The position numbers were made by a program, and so were the translations under genes. The notes under the pieces were generated by a model, which worked only from the letters and a program-made list of their open reading frames with translations, was not told the origin of the DNA and searched no databases. Source: Strongylocentrotus purpuratus (Eukaryota > Echinodermata > Echinoidea > Camarodonta > Strongylocentrotidae). Taken from it: a stretch of 64,000 nucleotides of DNA. Within the stretch, counting starts at the first letter, position 1; every line of letters starts with the position of its first letter. Shown here piece after piece: positions 63,246 through 64,000 of this stretch. The stretch lies in NCBI RefSeq assembly GCF_000002235.5, contig NW_022145604.1, positions 28,121,291-28,185,290 on the forward strand, in the 5' to 3' direction.

Positions 63246-64000
63246 CTACATAATTGAACAGAGAATATGGATTGTAGGAGCATATTACAAAGAAAGGTTA
63301 CAGTATACTAAATAAAGGTACCGGTATATTGATTAACTAGAATTAAGACCCATCCATATTCAAATCAAAAGCACATGAATTCTGGTTAAAAGTAAAAAGA
63401 TAGCACACCTTGTTTGTTTTTGATCCACAGAAGAGAAAAAAGAGAAAATAATAGAAACCTATTATACCAGGTGTACGCTGCTGTAGAAACACACCATAAT
63501 CCAACAATGATGCTAACTCTAATGGAATATACAGCGTATCTATCTCCAGAGGTGGACTTTCCCAGGACCCTTGTCTTCTCAGTTGTAAGGGTATGAATTT
63601 TGTACATGCATGTGTACATGATGTAATACTGAACCAGAGGTTACCCTAAGCGGACCAGGGGAAGGAAACAAATCTACCTCCCTTAGTGTGTGCCGTAAAA
63701 TATTTGAGGTTGTTATTTTCACTGCAAGCTTACATGACTTTAACATGCATGTAGCTTTGATTAACAGATATCTTTTATTATGCAAATTTTTTGGGAAACT
63801 TTAACTAACAAGTACGGTGCAAAATAAGAACCGTGATATATGCAGTGAAAATAAAAATTATTTATACCTGTATGTTTTGTACACAATGCAAAGATGTCAA
63901 TATGTGCATAATTAATTTGCAATAATTCCAAGACCGTTTCAGTCATAGATATTCTTAATGCAAAGCCCTATCTGTAAATGCATGTATATGGCCACGATCC
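63246..64000. other. Upstream intron of gene 2: nothing recognised
   Basis: A donor-like GTATAA near 63870 on the minus strand has no Cys-rich reading behind it, so no exon is called. Confidence 0.5.

Noticed and set aside
63860-63946. Additional gene 2 exon upstream
   Set aside because: A donor-like GTATAA is present, but the reading behind it lacks the Cys pattern and an acceptor in the right phase.

Overview
The window looks like a piece of a metazoan nuclear genome, most likely an echinoderm and probably a sea urchin. It is AT-rich, has short exons and long introns, encodes extracellular multidomain proteins, and is crowded with small non-autonomous DNA transposons. The organism is an inference from gene style and repeat type; nothing in the sequence fixes the species.

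Two genes converge on each other. Gene 1 (+ strand, 5908-25126, 5' part missing) is read as 13 exons whose phases all agree, giving 853 visible residues: a Thr/Pro mucin array, an EGF-like module, two SEA modules separated by an EGF-like module, three more EGF-like modules, one membrane helix and a 77-residue tail. It is a membrane mucin in the broad sense of MUC3/12/17 or IMPG proteins. Gene 2 (- strand, 63245-34376, 5' part missing) is read as 28 exons, again with every phase consistent, giving 1866 visible residues: three GCC2/GCC3 Cys-rich modules, 21 EGF-like modules, a pentraxin/laminin-G-like module, two EGF-like modules, a thrombospondin type 1 repeat, a Sushi module, an unassigned linker module containing a furin-type RKKR, four more GCC2/GCC3 modules, a membrane helix and a short tail. 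The parts list overlaps that of SVEP1/Polydom but the order differs and the protein is membrane-anchored. Both products would sit at the cell surface; nothing shows that they act together.

Region by region: 1-1700 holds a LINE reverse-transcriptase remnant split by a 0.7 kb inverted-repeat element. 1.7-5.9 kb is a nest of transposons running up to, and apparently into, the acceptor of the mucin exon. 5.9-25.1 kb is gene 1 with transposon-filled introns. 25.1-34.4 kb is intergenic, without a credible gene and rich in simple repeats. 34.4-63.2 kb is gene 2. 63.2-64.0 kb shows nothing recognisable.

The most interesting material is the transposon content. Two families, called here HEL-A and HEL-B, share a terminal design that fits Helentron-type rolling-circle elements: a short inverted repeat at the 5' end, its partner set inside the 3' end, then a hairpin, then CTAG, with insertion into T-runs and no target duplication. 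HEL-A carries satellite-like monomers of about 151-157 bp, many with nuclear-receptor DR1 sites. HEL-B carries CRE-type TGACGTCA palindromes. Several nested insertions can be dated relative to each other because an uninterrupted relative lies in the same window, which also proves target duplications (TTAA, TA) for other elements.
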